From Acanthococcus lagerstroemiae (taxonomy: Eukaryota > Arthropoda > Insecta > Hemiptera > Eriococcidae), in the NCBI GenBank assembly GCA_031841125.1, contig CM063112.1, positions 62,611,722 to 62,675,721 on the forward strand: DNA of 64,000 nt. Reading direction: 5' to 3'. The position numbers and the translations under genes were made by a program. A model generated the notes under the pieces. That model was not told the origin of the DNA, made no database searches, and was given only the letters and a program-made list of their open reading frames with translations. This document shows positions 35,830 through 47,400 of the stretch, in pieces (positions within the stretch are counted from its first letter, which is position 1; every line of letters starts with the position of its first letter).

Positions 35830-38779
35830 ACTAAGAAATTCTTTGCACAAGTTAGTGAATTTCTAAAAATTATAAGATGCTAGAAAAAAGGAAATTGTAA
35901 AAAATTTAGCTGCTGAATTTACTTAGTGCTTCTGTTGCAGAAAATTTCAAAATTAAAAGAAGAAAAAATGAAAAGTTGGCTCAGTAAAACGAAACAATCT
36001 AACTAGTTGTGTATAAAAATTTACAATGTACAAATATTTTGAATTCCTTCATTTAAAATTCAAAATTTTTGAGACACTTTGAAATATTGAATATTTTTTA
36101 AGTCGATAAGAAAAATTACTGTTAATCTCTTCATTTTCAAACACACAAAAAGAAGAAATAAAGGTTAAAAATTTGTAATTAATAATAACTTAATGCAAAT
36201 GTTTCGAATAACAATTAAAATATTCTCTAGAATAAATTTGACAGATCAAAAGTTACATAATTCAAAGTAATTAGTTTCAGAAATCCACAATCTGAAAATC
36301 TTAATCAGCGTGTCCGCGAGTCCAAAGAATTTCCGAAACTCAATTGTAGTATCCTCTGACGATTTTTCTTTTCACATGCAGGCAGAGATTTACATAAGTG
36401 ACTTTTTCCGGGGGGGGGGCGGAAGAAAACCTAATTTGATCTATTGAAAATTTTAATTTCATAAACTGAGCACCAAATTTTGCCATTAGACAAATATTTT
36501 AGAAAATTAAAAGCAACAGAAATAAAAGAAAAGTAAAAAAAGAAGGTCAATATCTCTGAAATTTTGCCAGCTGAGGTTGATCACATTATGCTACGCTTAC
36601 CAGCACTGGAAAATTTTTTGGGGAGGCTTCCTCCTACTCCTTCTTTAGCACATTCCGGCCTACTCGCGACGCCTGCTTTTTTTCAGATATGTCAATAATA
36701 TTAACCCGTGCCATTGAGGTCTTGAACTATAATGTAAGAGATATACACAGGAATTTAAAAAAAAGACTCTATTGTCGAGAGATTTTCGGTGAAGATAATA
36801 AGACAGCCATAAATAACGGGTCCTATAAGTAAGTGAAATTCTAAAAAAGATTTTATGCAAGACCGCTGACTGATTCAGTGTAAGGTTAAAGTTGAATTTC
36901 ATAGGATTTTCGAAGTAGAAGTATCAAAAGATTCTGATTGGAAAATATTCATTTTGCATAAATGTGCGTATTCTTGAAAATAAATCAATTTTGGTTATTC
37001 ATTTGTTTATGAAAATTTCAAATCTGCAGGGTTGTCCAGAACGTATAAGGTGTATGAGGTAAATGAATCTGCTGATGAAATCCATGTCATACTTGTATAT
37101 CATCTTTCAGTAGGGCCCTTACTATCGCGGGGCTGGGAGCAAACTGTGCCAACTGCCCTATCCTCTGTGCCGGCCTGAAAATCTGTACTTTATATTCCTC
37201 CTTTATTTACCATTTCCTCACAAGTGGTCTATGAAGTCATATTTTTTTCCCTTCAAAAAGTCGTGGAGAGGGAGAATACTTGAATCAAAATGTAAAGGTC
37301 AGGTTTCGAATCCCGGCAAAAAATTTATTTCGAAATGCTAACTTTGTTTTTGGACGTGCACATCTTTAGAATTTTCATATCATAATCCGAGTTCCCTCCG
37401 GCTACTGATGCGATACTCGAAAAGGTAGTTTCCGGGGCCGGGGTTGCGATGTCTCAGGGGCAACTTTGGCGTGCGTGCATCACCATACGTCCCACCACAC
37501 CATCATAATCAGAGTAAAAATAATTCGCGTCAAAATTTCACAGACACATTTCAAAGTTTAAAATGCAGATTCGAAATCAGTACGAAAAATTAATGTGAAA
37601 AATAGTTGACACTTTTTAACTTTTGGATAAAAGGAATTTTTCCAAAAGTGAAGATGATTTTTAATTTACTAAATTGCTGAATAATTAAATTTTAAACCTC
37701 GAATTACTTTCCTTCAGAAAGTTCAACATTTCTTCAAGTTTCTGGACATGTTAGTGGTTATAGTCCCATCTTCTTCTGTAAAAGTGTTTCGGGGTACATA
37801 CCATGAAACATTTTGTGAAAAATCTTTTTGTACATATATTAAATTTCAAGCTCCAGTGGTACAGGTTAATATTATTTAGAAAATTAAAAAAAAAATTGCG
37901 TGCATGTGATAAGGAAGGCCTTCAGACTGAAAACCTGCCTATTGCCTATACCTGCTTTTGCAGCGAAATATATGCTGAGCATCATCTACCAAAAATGAGC
38001 AAAAAAAATTGCGTGGGCTTGTTATCCGATTGCGCAAAATAGCCAGCAGAAGAATCAGCCAGATCGAGTAATAGTCAACAAGCCAGCTAGCGAATGAGAT
38101 AAATCAGACTGACTAATTCAACCTTAGTAAAGAACAAGGGATCGACGAGAACAAAATGTCTTGAGGTCAAAGCTCCCATTTGATGTCTAATATTTGCCAA
38201 AAAAAAATTTCAAATTTATCTACTAAAGATATAAAAAATTCTAAATAAGATAAAATAATGAAAAATTATAACAAAATTCGTGAAGTTCACTAAATTTTGA
38301 GCTTTTGAATGGATAAAAATAAATCGGATTTAATTACAACGTAATATGCTCAATTTGGCGAAAAATGTGTGTACAACTATTTCCGTCTGGAATAAATTGT
38401 GAGCTAAAATTGTCTTGTCATTTCTTTTGAAATTTATAATTTAAGGATTACATAATTTTTAGGTCACCGTGGACTTATCGATGAAAATGATTACGATTTG
38501 TGTTCGATATTTTCAATTATCGATCCAATTTTCCCATTTACATTTTATTGAAAGATACCTATTACAATAAACTTCTTAACCATTCCCTTCATATAGGATT
38601 TGTAATAGTAGATGTTACACTAAAGATACTCTTATTTTCTGTAAGAATTAGGCACTGAAAGAGTGATAAATATGGTTTGAATGTTTGGGGGGAAAAAAAA
38701 CTTGTAATTTGCAGAATATTATAAAAAAACATACGAGTACAAGCTGACACTAGCGTTTTAAATTAGTTATTATACACTG
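35830..38779. other. Gene-free spacer
   Basis: No exon was recognised. A poly-G run lies at about 36409. A B-box-like TTTCGAATCCCGG at about 37306 sits upstream of a copy of the GC-rich dispersed repeat (37385-37500). Confidence 0.4.
37385..37500. repeat. GC-rich dispersed repeat (CCCACCACACC family), copy 2
   Basis: Same family and orientation as 18603-18715, sharing GATGCGATACTCGAAA, GGTAGTTTCC and CCATACGTCCCACCACACC. A B-box-like sequence lies about 80 bp upstream, which fits a SINE body. Confidence 0.7.
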
Positions 38780-38901
38780 GATTTGAAGTTCCAGGATGCC
38801 GTATTTCGTGCTGCAATGCCTATTCTGAAAACGAATCAGTCACTCTCCAAAATCTGCTCAGTCAACATTCAATTGACGAAAAGATCCTTCTATTCCATAC
38901 G
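38780..38901 (+). pseudogene. Relic of NRF exon 3 (fourth copy)
   Basis: This frame encodes DLKFQDAVFRAAMPILKTN, which aligns with the copy A segment DLQQSVFKALTPILRAN and the copy C segment SVMKTMKPILKAN. The tail RSFYSIR aligns with RSYHIAR of copy A. The end is followed by GT at the homologous phase-2 position (38902). The 5' part with the CIPS motif and an acceptor are missing. No other exon of this copy was found. Confidence 0.6.
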
Positions 38902-40257
38902 GTGCCAAATGAATATTGAATTCGTAGTCTTTTGGTTTCTTCGTGAGATCAACTTTGACGTTATCTTCCGCAAGGAACCAGTCTCGAATACCACACATGT
39001 AATTGTAAAACTGATCTGAAACCGTAAGTCAGCTAAATCGACATGTTGAAAAAGAATGCTATTCTGAAAGTAGAATTTATTTTCTGTTCGAAAAAACAAA
39101 GCTCCACTAAACTCCACGGCTGCTAGAACAAAATTATGTCCCCCCCCCCCTGTAAGGCTGGGCCTAACGCTGCCCGATCTTTTTATTATTATTATTTTTT
39201 CGGCGGAGAGGGGCGAGAGGCTGGTAACAGAATCGTGTGATCATTTCGTGGAGAAGGGCTTGAGCGAAATGGGTTTACGTCTGATCTTCCGTGTAAGGGC
39301 CATTGTCGGAATCGTCTCAGCAAAATCGTCTCGAATTTGGCCTTTCTTTTGTATGCTCAAATCAGAATCGTGTGATTATTATTTGCACAAAATCGTATGA
39401 GACTTTCTGGATTGTTTGACATTTTCTTCGGAGCCCTTGCTAGAATCGTACGTCGATTTCTTGCAGAATTTTCTGACGTGGTTCTTTTCTTGTTGCATGG
39501 GAAGAGGTTTTAAAATCGATGCTACCTTATAATTTTTTTTGTCTCACAAATAGTGGGTCTCTCAGAATGTTTTCTGACTGACACGTGAGCCTTTTACCGT
39601 CAGTCCAGTACAGTAACCTCCAAGATATTTCTTTATCAATAAGTGGAGTTCAAAATTTTGTTTTCAAATTTTGTTAATTACGATCCGATTTTTCTAGTAA
39701 GCAAACATATTTGGAAGCTGCTAAAAAAAAAAATAAAAATTTTTTCAAATTTCCAATTCAACTAATTAGTTTTTCAATGGTATTCCTGAGTCCATTTTCA
39801 GTACGTTTGTTATACAATACAATTAGCCCTTATTATACATATAATCCATTTTATATTATGCTTATTTAATGAATTAGTTGGCCCTTTATATACATATATT
39901 GGGCATAGGCCTCCCTCAATCTGGCCCATTCAAGCCGGTCATATGCCACTTTGTGATACAATTTGTTTCCAACATTTTTTCGATATCCTCCCCCACCTTG
40001 CTCTCTGCCTTTCCTATCTTCTCTTTCCATATGTTATCCAATTTGTTACTTTTGCTGCCCATCTTTCGCATCCCATTCTCACCACATGTCCAGCCCAATC
40101 CCATTTCAATCTTTTCACTGATTTCGAAAAGTCCAAATTTTCCTCGCGCTTCCTTTTAATTATCGTTCATTTTACTTCATTCTTAACTTTATCTTCAATA
40201 TTGATCTTTCCATCTCATTTTGGGTTGTCTCAGTCCTCCTGCTTATCTTTTTTGTGA

Positions 40258-40376
40258 GTACCCATGGTGTGGTGGGACGTATGGCGATGCACGCATGCCA
40301 AAGTGGCCCCTATGACACCGCACCCCCGGCCATAGGAACTACCCTTTCGAGCATCGCGTCAGTGACCGGATGTTCG
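40258..40376. repeat. GC-rich dispersed repeat (CCCACCACACC family), copy 3, inverted
   Basis: The complement of the family: GGTGTGGTGGGACGTATGG, GCCAAAGTGGCCCCTATG, then ACTACCCTTTCGAG. It is inserted in the LINE relic. Confidence 0.7.
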
Positions 40377-41113
40377 GCAATCGTGTATGATAATGTTGGG
40401 AGTACGCAACCATTATTGTACTCTTTGCTCTGTTGCTGTATTTTCCTTTGAATATGTGTACCCCGATAACCAATACTTTCCCCACGCCAATGATATTCTC
40501 CGTTTTACTTCCTTTTCTGTTTTATTTTCCACGGATATCATCTACCTCGAGTATATTATTTCCTCTACTCGCTCTATCTTCTTCCCTTCCACAGTTAGGT
40601 ATACTCTGCGATACTTCTTTTTTGTCCATTAATATCTTTGTTTAGTTTCTGTTCATACTTAGTCCCGCCTCTCTGCTATATTTAGTTCCTGGGATCTTTG
40701 CTTATTATTACTACGTCATCCGCAAATCTGAGATTACTTAATCTTTTCCCATTTTTTAAAATTCCTCTTTCTCTCCATCCCAGACGCCGGAATACTTCCT
40801 TATTCCGTTTTTGATTCGAAATCATTCTCCTTTTTCATCCGTTATTATTCTTGCTTCCAGATCTGTGTACATGTTCTTCGATTCTCTTTATCCAGAGGTG
40901 CACCCTGTTTTCCCGAGGCTTTTAGCGTAAAGTTATGACTTAGCGAGTCAAATGCTCTTGTGTAGTCTATGAATGCTAATTGTAGCTCTGTTTGATATTT
41001 GTTGCATTTTTCTATTAATTGATTTATATTATGCAAGTGGCCTATCATGGAATATCCACTTCTAAAGCCAACATCTTTTTTTCTAATTTAACTCTCAACC
41101 CGATCCCTAAAAC

Positions 41114-41216
41114 CCGCTCTTTCGAGAATTACTTCAGAAACGTCGGGGAAGCTGTTAGATCTGTCTTTTAGCCCTCTTCTCATCTTGCTGAAAAACCGGC
41201 CTAGGTCGAAATGTGT
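41114..41216. repeat. Dispersed repeat (GGCCTAGGTCGAAATGTG family), copy 2
   Basis: It matches 19428-19530 in the same orientation, ending CGGCCTAGGTCGAAATGTG. It interrupts the LINE relic. Confidence 0.65.
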
Positions 41217-41454
41217 TCCAGAGGCTGTTCTCTAAATATAATATTTCCTCAAACGGTCTGCTAGCACTTTAGAGTATATTTTTGATAACGTAGAGCTTAT
41301 GCTAATTGGTCTGTAATTTTCTATTTGTTTGTTCCTTTTTTTAAAGTAATAATATTATATTTGATTTTCTCCATGCTTTCGGGATCTTTCTTTGTTTTGT
41401 TATCAATTGAATAGCTTTATTATATTATTACTATCAGCTATCAATTATGTATAC

Positions 41455-44400
41455 TTAGTCTAACCTACCATTTAATTCAGCGACTGATTGTAAGCTACCC
41501 CCGAAATCAGATGGCAATATCTCCTTGGGCAGTACTTGTACCAAATCTTCAGGTCCCTTATCCCACATAACAACCTGAAATATTCGAAATAATTTAGCCG
41601 AAACTGAATGCAGATCTGAACTTTGAATCACTCACCTACCTTATCAACTATCTTCTTTTTCGCCACTTTCATGCCAAAGGTGACAAATGGTTCAGCCACT
41701 GGGTGGAGGTTGAAGACAAATATATTCTTAATATGAAATTTTAAAACGCTCTGAAATCGGAAACACCGTGAACTACAGGTATCACCAAAAATCGCGTTAT
41801 TAGAAAGGAGGCTAGTATGTGATACTGCTAATTTCTCAAATACCAACCGTAGTCAATGTGAAGTACGGCTTCGCATTGCGGATAGCTATAGCGGTTAGCG
41901 CTGCGGATGAATGTTCAAAATCAATAATTAACACCAAATCCGGATTCAGATCTTCTTTCATCAACACATCAAATGTCATTAAAGCCTGTTTCAAAGTCAT
42001 TTCAGCGGTTGACGATTGCGAGATTGGGTGTTTCGTTGGTCTCCAAATGAGGATCCGGTATCCCTCGGGCGTCCGTTTTGGTAGAGGAAAGTAAGGCCTA
42101 GTTGTAAACGTGTTCGATAAAGTACGAGAAACAAAATACTACCTAAACCGAAGTATGCGATAATTATTCGAAATTATATAATTTTGCGATGGAAAACAAG
42201 TTAATTTTCCTCACATTATAGTCGTGGTGTTCCGGAAACCATGACTGAGCAGGATCTCGGTTACTGAAGACATTCGGCATGACAGCTCTAGCAGTATAAT
42301 ACCTTTCGATGCGAATTTTTGCATTTTCCAGACTGTTCTTCGATTGCAGGAGGAAATTAGCGAGGAAAGTTTCATCTGAAATGTGAAAGATGTGTCAGTA
42401 ATAATGCCGAAATCGTAGCTGTATTAATAACTTATGGAACAGTTCCCAGAATGTTAGGCAAAAAGAGCAAGAATCACTGTATATAACCTGTCACTGGGGG
42501 GGGGGGGTAGAATATTCCAAGATTTGTATTTCGTCGTTTGAATTTGGATTGTCAAAAAATGTATGTGGTAGCTCGAATATCCGTTTATATTGAACGTGAA
42601 AAAAGTAGGAATTTTTGTGTTCTTGATCACAAAAATCTATTTTTAATTTGAGCCTTAAATTAGGCTGTACTCCATTTCTATGTACCTAATTAACATTCGT
42701 TGGAAAATTGACTTACGTATCTCGACAGAGGGTGTCACTTATTTCAGGAATTTAATATGTTTTCTGCTCCGATTGCAATTCTGGCTCTCTGATGTAAATT
42801 TGATAATCCAAATTGGAGTTAGGTTAAAAATCTCGTTGAATTTTCGAAATTACGAAGTCATTTAGCCTCCTTGAAGACAGAAAAGTCGAATTTTGGGCAG
42901 CCCCGTAGCCAGAGTTTATATGTGGGTCGGGCTCCATGAACCCTTTTTTGGAGAGGGCGGGGGGCGAGGCCGACATTTTTTAACAAGCGAACAGAAAAGT
43001 ATACATGGGTTTTATATTTTATTTCAATGGGGGTCTCGCCTTGTTGTCTAAACAGGCTCGGGTTGGGGTGTACTGGGGCCATAAAAATCCCATTCCCAAT
43101 CCAGGAGTCCCGAATTAGTTAACCAAGTTTTTGTTCTAAATTTTGAAATGTTTCTGTGTTATGACTTCTCTTCATCCCTTCTTTTTTTCTCGTTCAGCGT
43201 AATGATGATTCTTTCTTTAATGGTGGTGTGGGGCTCAGCCTCAGCTTGTCCGCATGGCTACGGAGCTGATTTTAGGCCAAATATGGTTTGATTTTAGTTA
43301 TCGACGACTCAAAAAACCCTACGCTGATACTGTGTTCAAATTTTCAAGTCGAGTAAATTTTTCCCGTTTAAAGTTTAAAATTTAGATTAGATCGGTAAAT
43401 TTATGAAGACGGCAAATCTGAAGGTATGAAAACTGATAAAGATAAGAGGTACTTTTCCTTTATTTTATTTTTTAATCGGATTCGCTTCTTTATGTGTCTC
43501 CTGTATTATTCATGATATTCGGCTCAGTTTTTTCACTCAAAGGTACGAGGTGCAACGCTTCCAAAAATTTGTAATCCACGAGAAAGAATGTCTTCGTCGT
43601 GATCCACCAAGACCCAACCACGACAGAGATTTTTTTGTCATGGTGACCAGTCATCAACCATGGCGTAGAATTTTTTAGTATCGTGAGAATTTCATTGTAT
43701 TGTTATTAGTGTATTTCATCGCTTGAAATTCTTGAAATTGATGGATGCTGGACTGGAATATATGCAAGGCACATTTAGTAAGTATTCATGCACTAACAAA
43801 CTTATCGGAAACGTATAAATCTCTGCATCGTATATAAATGCTTGGATTATTCATTTCAGGCCCAGTAGAATCAAGATCAACCACGTGTGCAACTTTCGAT
43901 GAAGGCCGATGCTGTGAATAGAGAAGTGGTGAAATCGCTGGATGAAAATCGATGCTGTTGAGTGGAAAAATGATTGAACCATCGCTTTAAGTAACATGTC
44001 TGTGAAGAATCTAAATGATTGACAAAATGTTTTTCATTGACAATGCAGCTAGACTAGAAAAATCTGAATTTTAATAATTAAGTAACATATACGTATACTC
44101 GTATATGAAGAAACTCGTAGACATGCCAGGGTGGGAAAAAAACAGGTAAAATTTTTATTTGATGTAACAAATTTTTTTTTTTTGGTTTTTAGTACTATAA
44201 TGGTTCGATACTTACTAATTATGTGCTCTCATTTTCTGTTTCAGGAAAAATTTCATCACGCGGGTAGGAATTGGTGAAGCTTCTGCTAAGAAGAATTAAA
44301 TTGTAAACATAGCAATTTTCGCAGATTGTTGTTTTCAGACTGGCTAACTCTGTTTGGATTCACGATGTCAACGGTGTGTGGTAAACATTCACCCAGAACT

Positions 44401-47400
44401 GAATGAATGCAGCTATTCCGGAATACAAACACGAATTCAGGGAACTCACACGTACTAATGTAAAATTGCCACGGCGAGGAAATAAAATATTGATGACTAA
44501 TCTTTCAAATTTCTTTCATATCACATGGTGTACTTTTCATCACTGTTTCAAGTAGTACCTCAGTACCCTCCAAAGAGAGTTGCGTACCATTTTCTCACAG
44601 GAAATGCCTAATTCACATTCATCCCGAGAAAAAAGAAAAAAGAAAAAAAAACAGTGAACAGCCACGGCGAAAGACATTTTAGCGTATTCAGCTGGTTTGG
44701 TGGCAGTTGGTGGAGAGGGTACGTGTAATAATTCTGAGAATAGATGGAGGGGACCCTACTTTACAACATCGGAGATAATAACTATCGGAAATAGTTGCGT
44801 AATGAGTAGTATATTGTAGAGAGTGACCATGATTTGCCATTTTCGTAGGAATTATTCAAATCTCCTTTAAAATTGGAAATATTGACGAGAATTCAAAAAT
44901 CGGACAGGGTATCAAATAAATGTTTCTCGAATTATCGATTTCGAAAATCGTAGCAAATTTTGGAATCGATTCCGATTATACCTTTACGAATTCATAATTT
45001 TAACTTTTTCAAATAACAACATTTACTTACCTGACTTGGAAAATCGAGCAAAATAAACTTACAAGAATAGTTGTTTTTTGGGGTCCCTGATTTTAAAAAT
45101 CCAATCAGATTTCTGATGTGATTTCGATTTGAACTCCAATTATTGAAGTCTACTTCCTCACTTGAACTAATTAACTCAACTTGAGAAAATTAAGCAAAAT
45201 ATTGGAATTTGGTATCGTTTTTTGATTTTGAGAATACAATCACGAAAAAACGAATGGACTGTCGAATTAGAGGTCCTTTTAGTCGTTATTCACGCATTTC
45301 TGATGACAATAGCGTCGAAAGATATTTTAAAGTTTGTACGAAAATTTTAGTTGGCAAGCGGAAGTACTTCAGATATTTTTGTGAAGAATTCAGAAATCGA
45401 CTAAAGAGGGATTTGATCATTTTTTGGGTGGGAGAAGCACAAATCGATGGCTAGGTTTAAATACCTCGTAAGTCCAAAATTGTAAATTTTTCAGGAGAGC
45501 AAAAAACGTTTTAAAAATTCAGATCTTGTTGCTTGCATTTTTAGAGTTCATTATTATATTGTATAGGTCTTAATGGTATGGTATAATGATATTTTATGCG
45601 TTGGTTACTTATAAGTAGTTAGTTAAAGCGCTTTGAAACGACATACTAGGTTTTTAAACTTATAATATGGTGGAATTCTTGTACTTAGGAGGTTTTTAAT
45701 GGTAATTAAAACGACATACGAGGTTTTCAAATTGCAATTTTGTTCAGTAGAACATAGAAACCTCGTATGTCGGACTTACGTGCATTTTAATCTTTGATTT
45801 TTCGTGTGTCGACTTACGTGGTTTATAATTACGCCGTTTGGAGCGCTAGGATGCGTTTCCGACTTACGAGGTTTTTAAATTCGGATTCCTCGATTTTTTT
45901 TTCTAAAGAAACCACTTAAGTCGCATTTTTCGATAAAACCTGTACTTACGAGGTATTTAAACCCAGCCATCGAAATAATACTTGTGTAACCCTACCCCAC
46001 TATTTTTCTTGGAGGTAAAAAATACAATGTACTCCTGAACTCCCCTCTCCACCTCCCCCCGTTCTGACACCACTGACTGGTAAGCATTCTGGTCCAGCAC
46101 CGGCCTAGAATAGGACTTTAAATTCCAAATTTCATGTGAACAGCGTGAGTTATTCCTTATTACATGTATATTATTAATTTATTTTTTATTTTTAATTGCG
46201 ATGTTTAAAGTACTTGTTACTGTAATTTAGATGGAAAGCTCATCATGTCAAGCGAATAATAGAACAGCAATTCACGTGAAAGTTTAGCCACCTACAAAAT
46301 CAGAAATTTTAATTTCTCGTGCTAAACTTTAGGCCGAACCAGAAGTTGCGAATCAGCGACCCAATAAGTTTTTCTTTCGGTGCCTTGTACAATTCCTTCA
46401 AGTCACGACAGTCCAGCTGTCTTTTAGGAGTGAAACTTTGACTTTTCAATAAAATTGGGAACAAATCGAAAATCAAATGGGATACGCGGAAAGAGCGGCC
46501 TCTGAAATATCCTAATCCACTATAACTTCAGTTTCTCGAATTCAATCTATTTTTACTATATGAAGGTTGAAATGCAAGTAGGAATCGAATTCGAAATGTG
46601 ATTAGATTTTTAAAACAACAACTCGGAGACTGCCTTTATACCTTGGGAATTTTTTTCTTTCCCCAACTAAGTAAATGTAGCCTCCTCTGGAGTATAGAAG
46701 TTCAACTTTAAGGGCTAAAATTAGGGTGGAGTTCGAATCGAAATGCGATATCCCAAAGCGGTGATCCAAAAGAAAACAAAAGCGCATTTTGATAATTATT
46801 TTGTTTCATTTAGGTACCATATCGGCTCAATTCTGTTTAATTTGAAGGAGTCAAGTTTGGAGTGGAAAGCCCAAAGTGAGATCGTTTTTGGTTTTAATCT
46901 GCTCATAGCCTTATCTATTTCTTCAGGTAATATAGGAGAGCATTTTCCAAGTATATTTGATGAATGTTGCCCAGTGTATGGCTTGTTAGGAATGATAGGG
47001 CTAGTTTCTGTACCATAAGCTGACGAGAAATGCGTTGCAAATGCATCAACAATGTCTTTTGTTCATTTCAGGCCCAGTAGAATCAAGATCAACCACGTGT
47101 GCAACTTTCGATGAAGGCCGATGCTGTGAATAGAGAAGTGGTGAAATCGCTGGATGAAAATCGATGCTGTTGAGTAGAAAAATGATTGAACCATCGCTTT
47201 AAGTAACATGTCTGTGAAGAATCTAAATGATTGACAAAATGTTTTTCATTGACAATGCAGCTAGACTAGAAAAATCTGAATTTTAATAATTAAGTAACAT
47301 ATACGTATACTCGTATATGAAGAAACTCGTAGACATGCCAGGGTGGGAAAAAAACAGGTAAAATTTTTATTTGATGTAACAAATTTTTTTTTTTTGGTTT

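Larger units (their letters stand above)
39880..41350 (-). pseudogene. LINE reverse-transcriptase relic (RTE-like)
   Basis: Read on the minus strand from 41350 to 39880, fragments follow the order of a LINE ORF2: ENYRPISISSTLSKIYSKVL, then AFIDYTRAFDSLSH, then LRFADDVVII (the reverse-transcriptase catalytic box in FADD form), then WDWAGHVVRM and finally DRLEWARLREAYAQ at the 3' end. Frames change and stops occur. Two short dispersed repeats (41114-41216, 40258-40376) lie inside. The clade is inferred from the C-terminal pattern only. Confidence 0.75.

Noticed and set aside
39130..39180. C-run followed by TGTAAGGCTGGGCCTAACGC as a possible transposon end
   Set aside because: No complementary partner or target duplication was found nearby.
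45209..45454. 81-codon ORF repeated identically at 48422-48667
   Set aside because: Identity between the two only reflects the recent 3.2-kb duplication. It ends inside the TIR of the adjoining element and matches nothing I know.
46743..47018. 91-codon + strand ORF, repeated at 50002-50277
   Set aside because: It is the antisense shadow of the LINE linker region, which makes sense on the minus strand.
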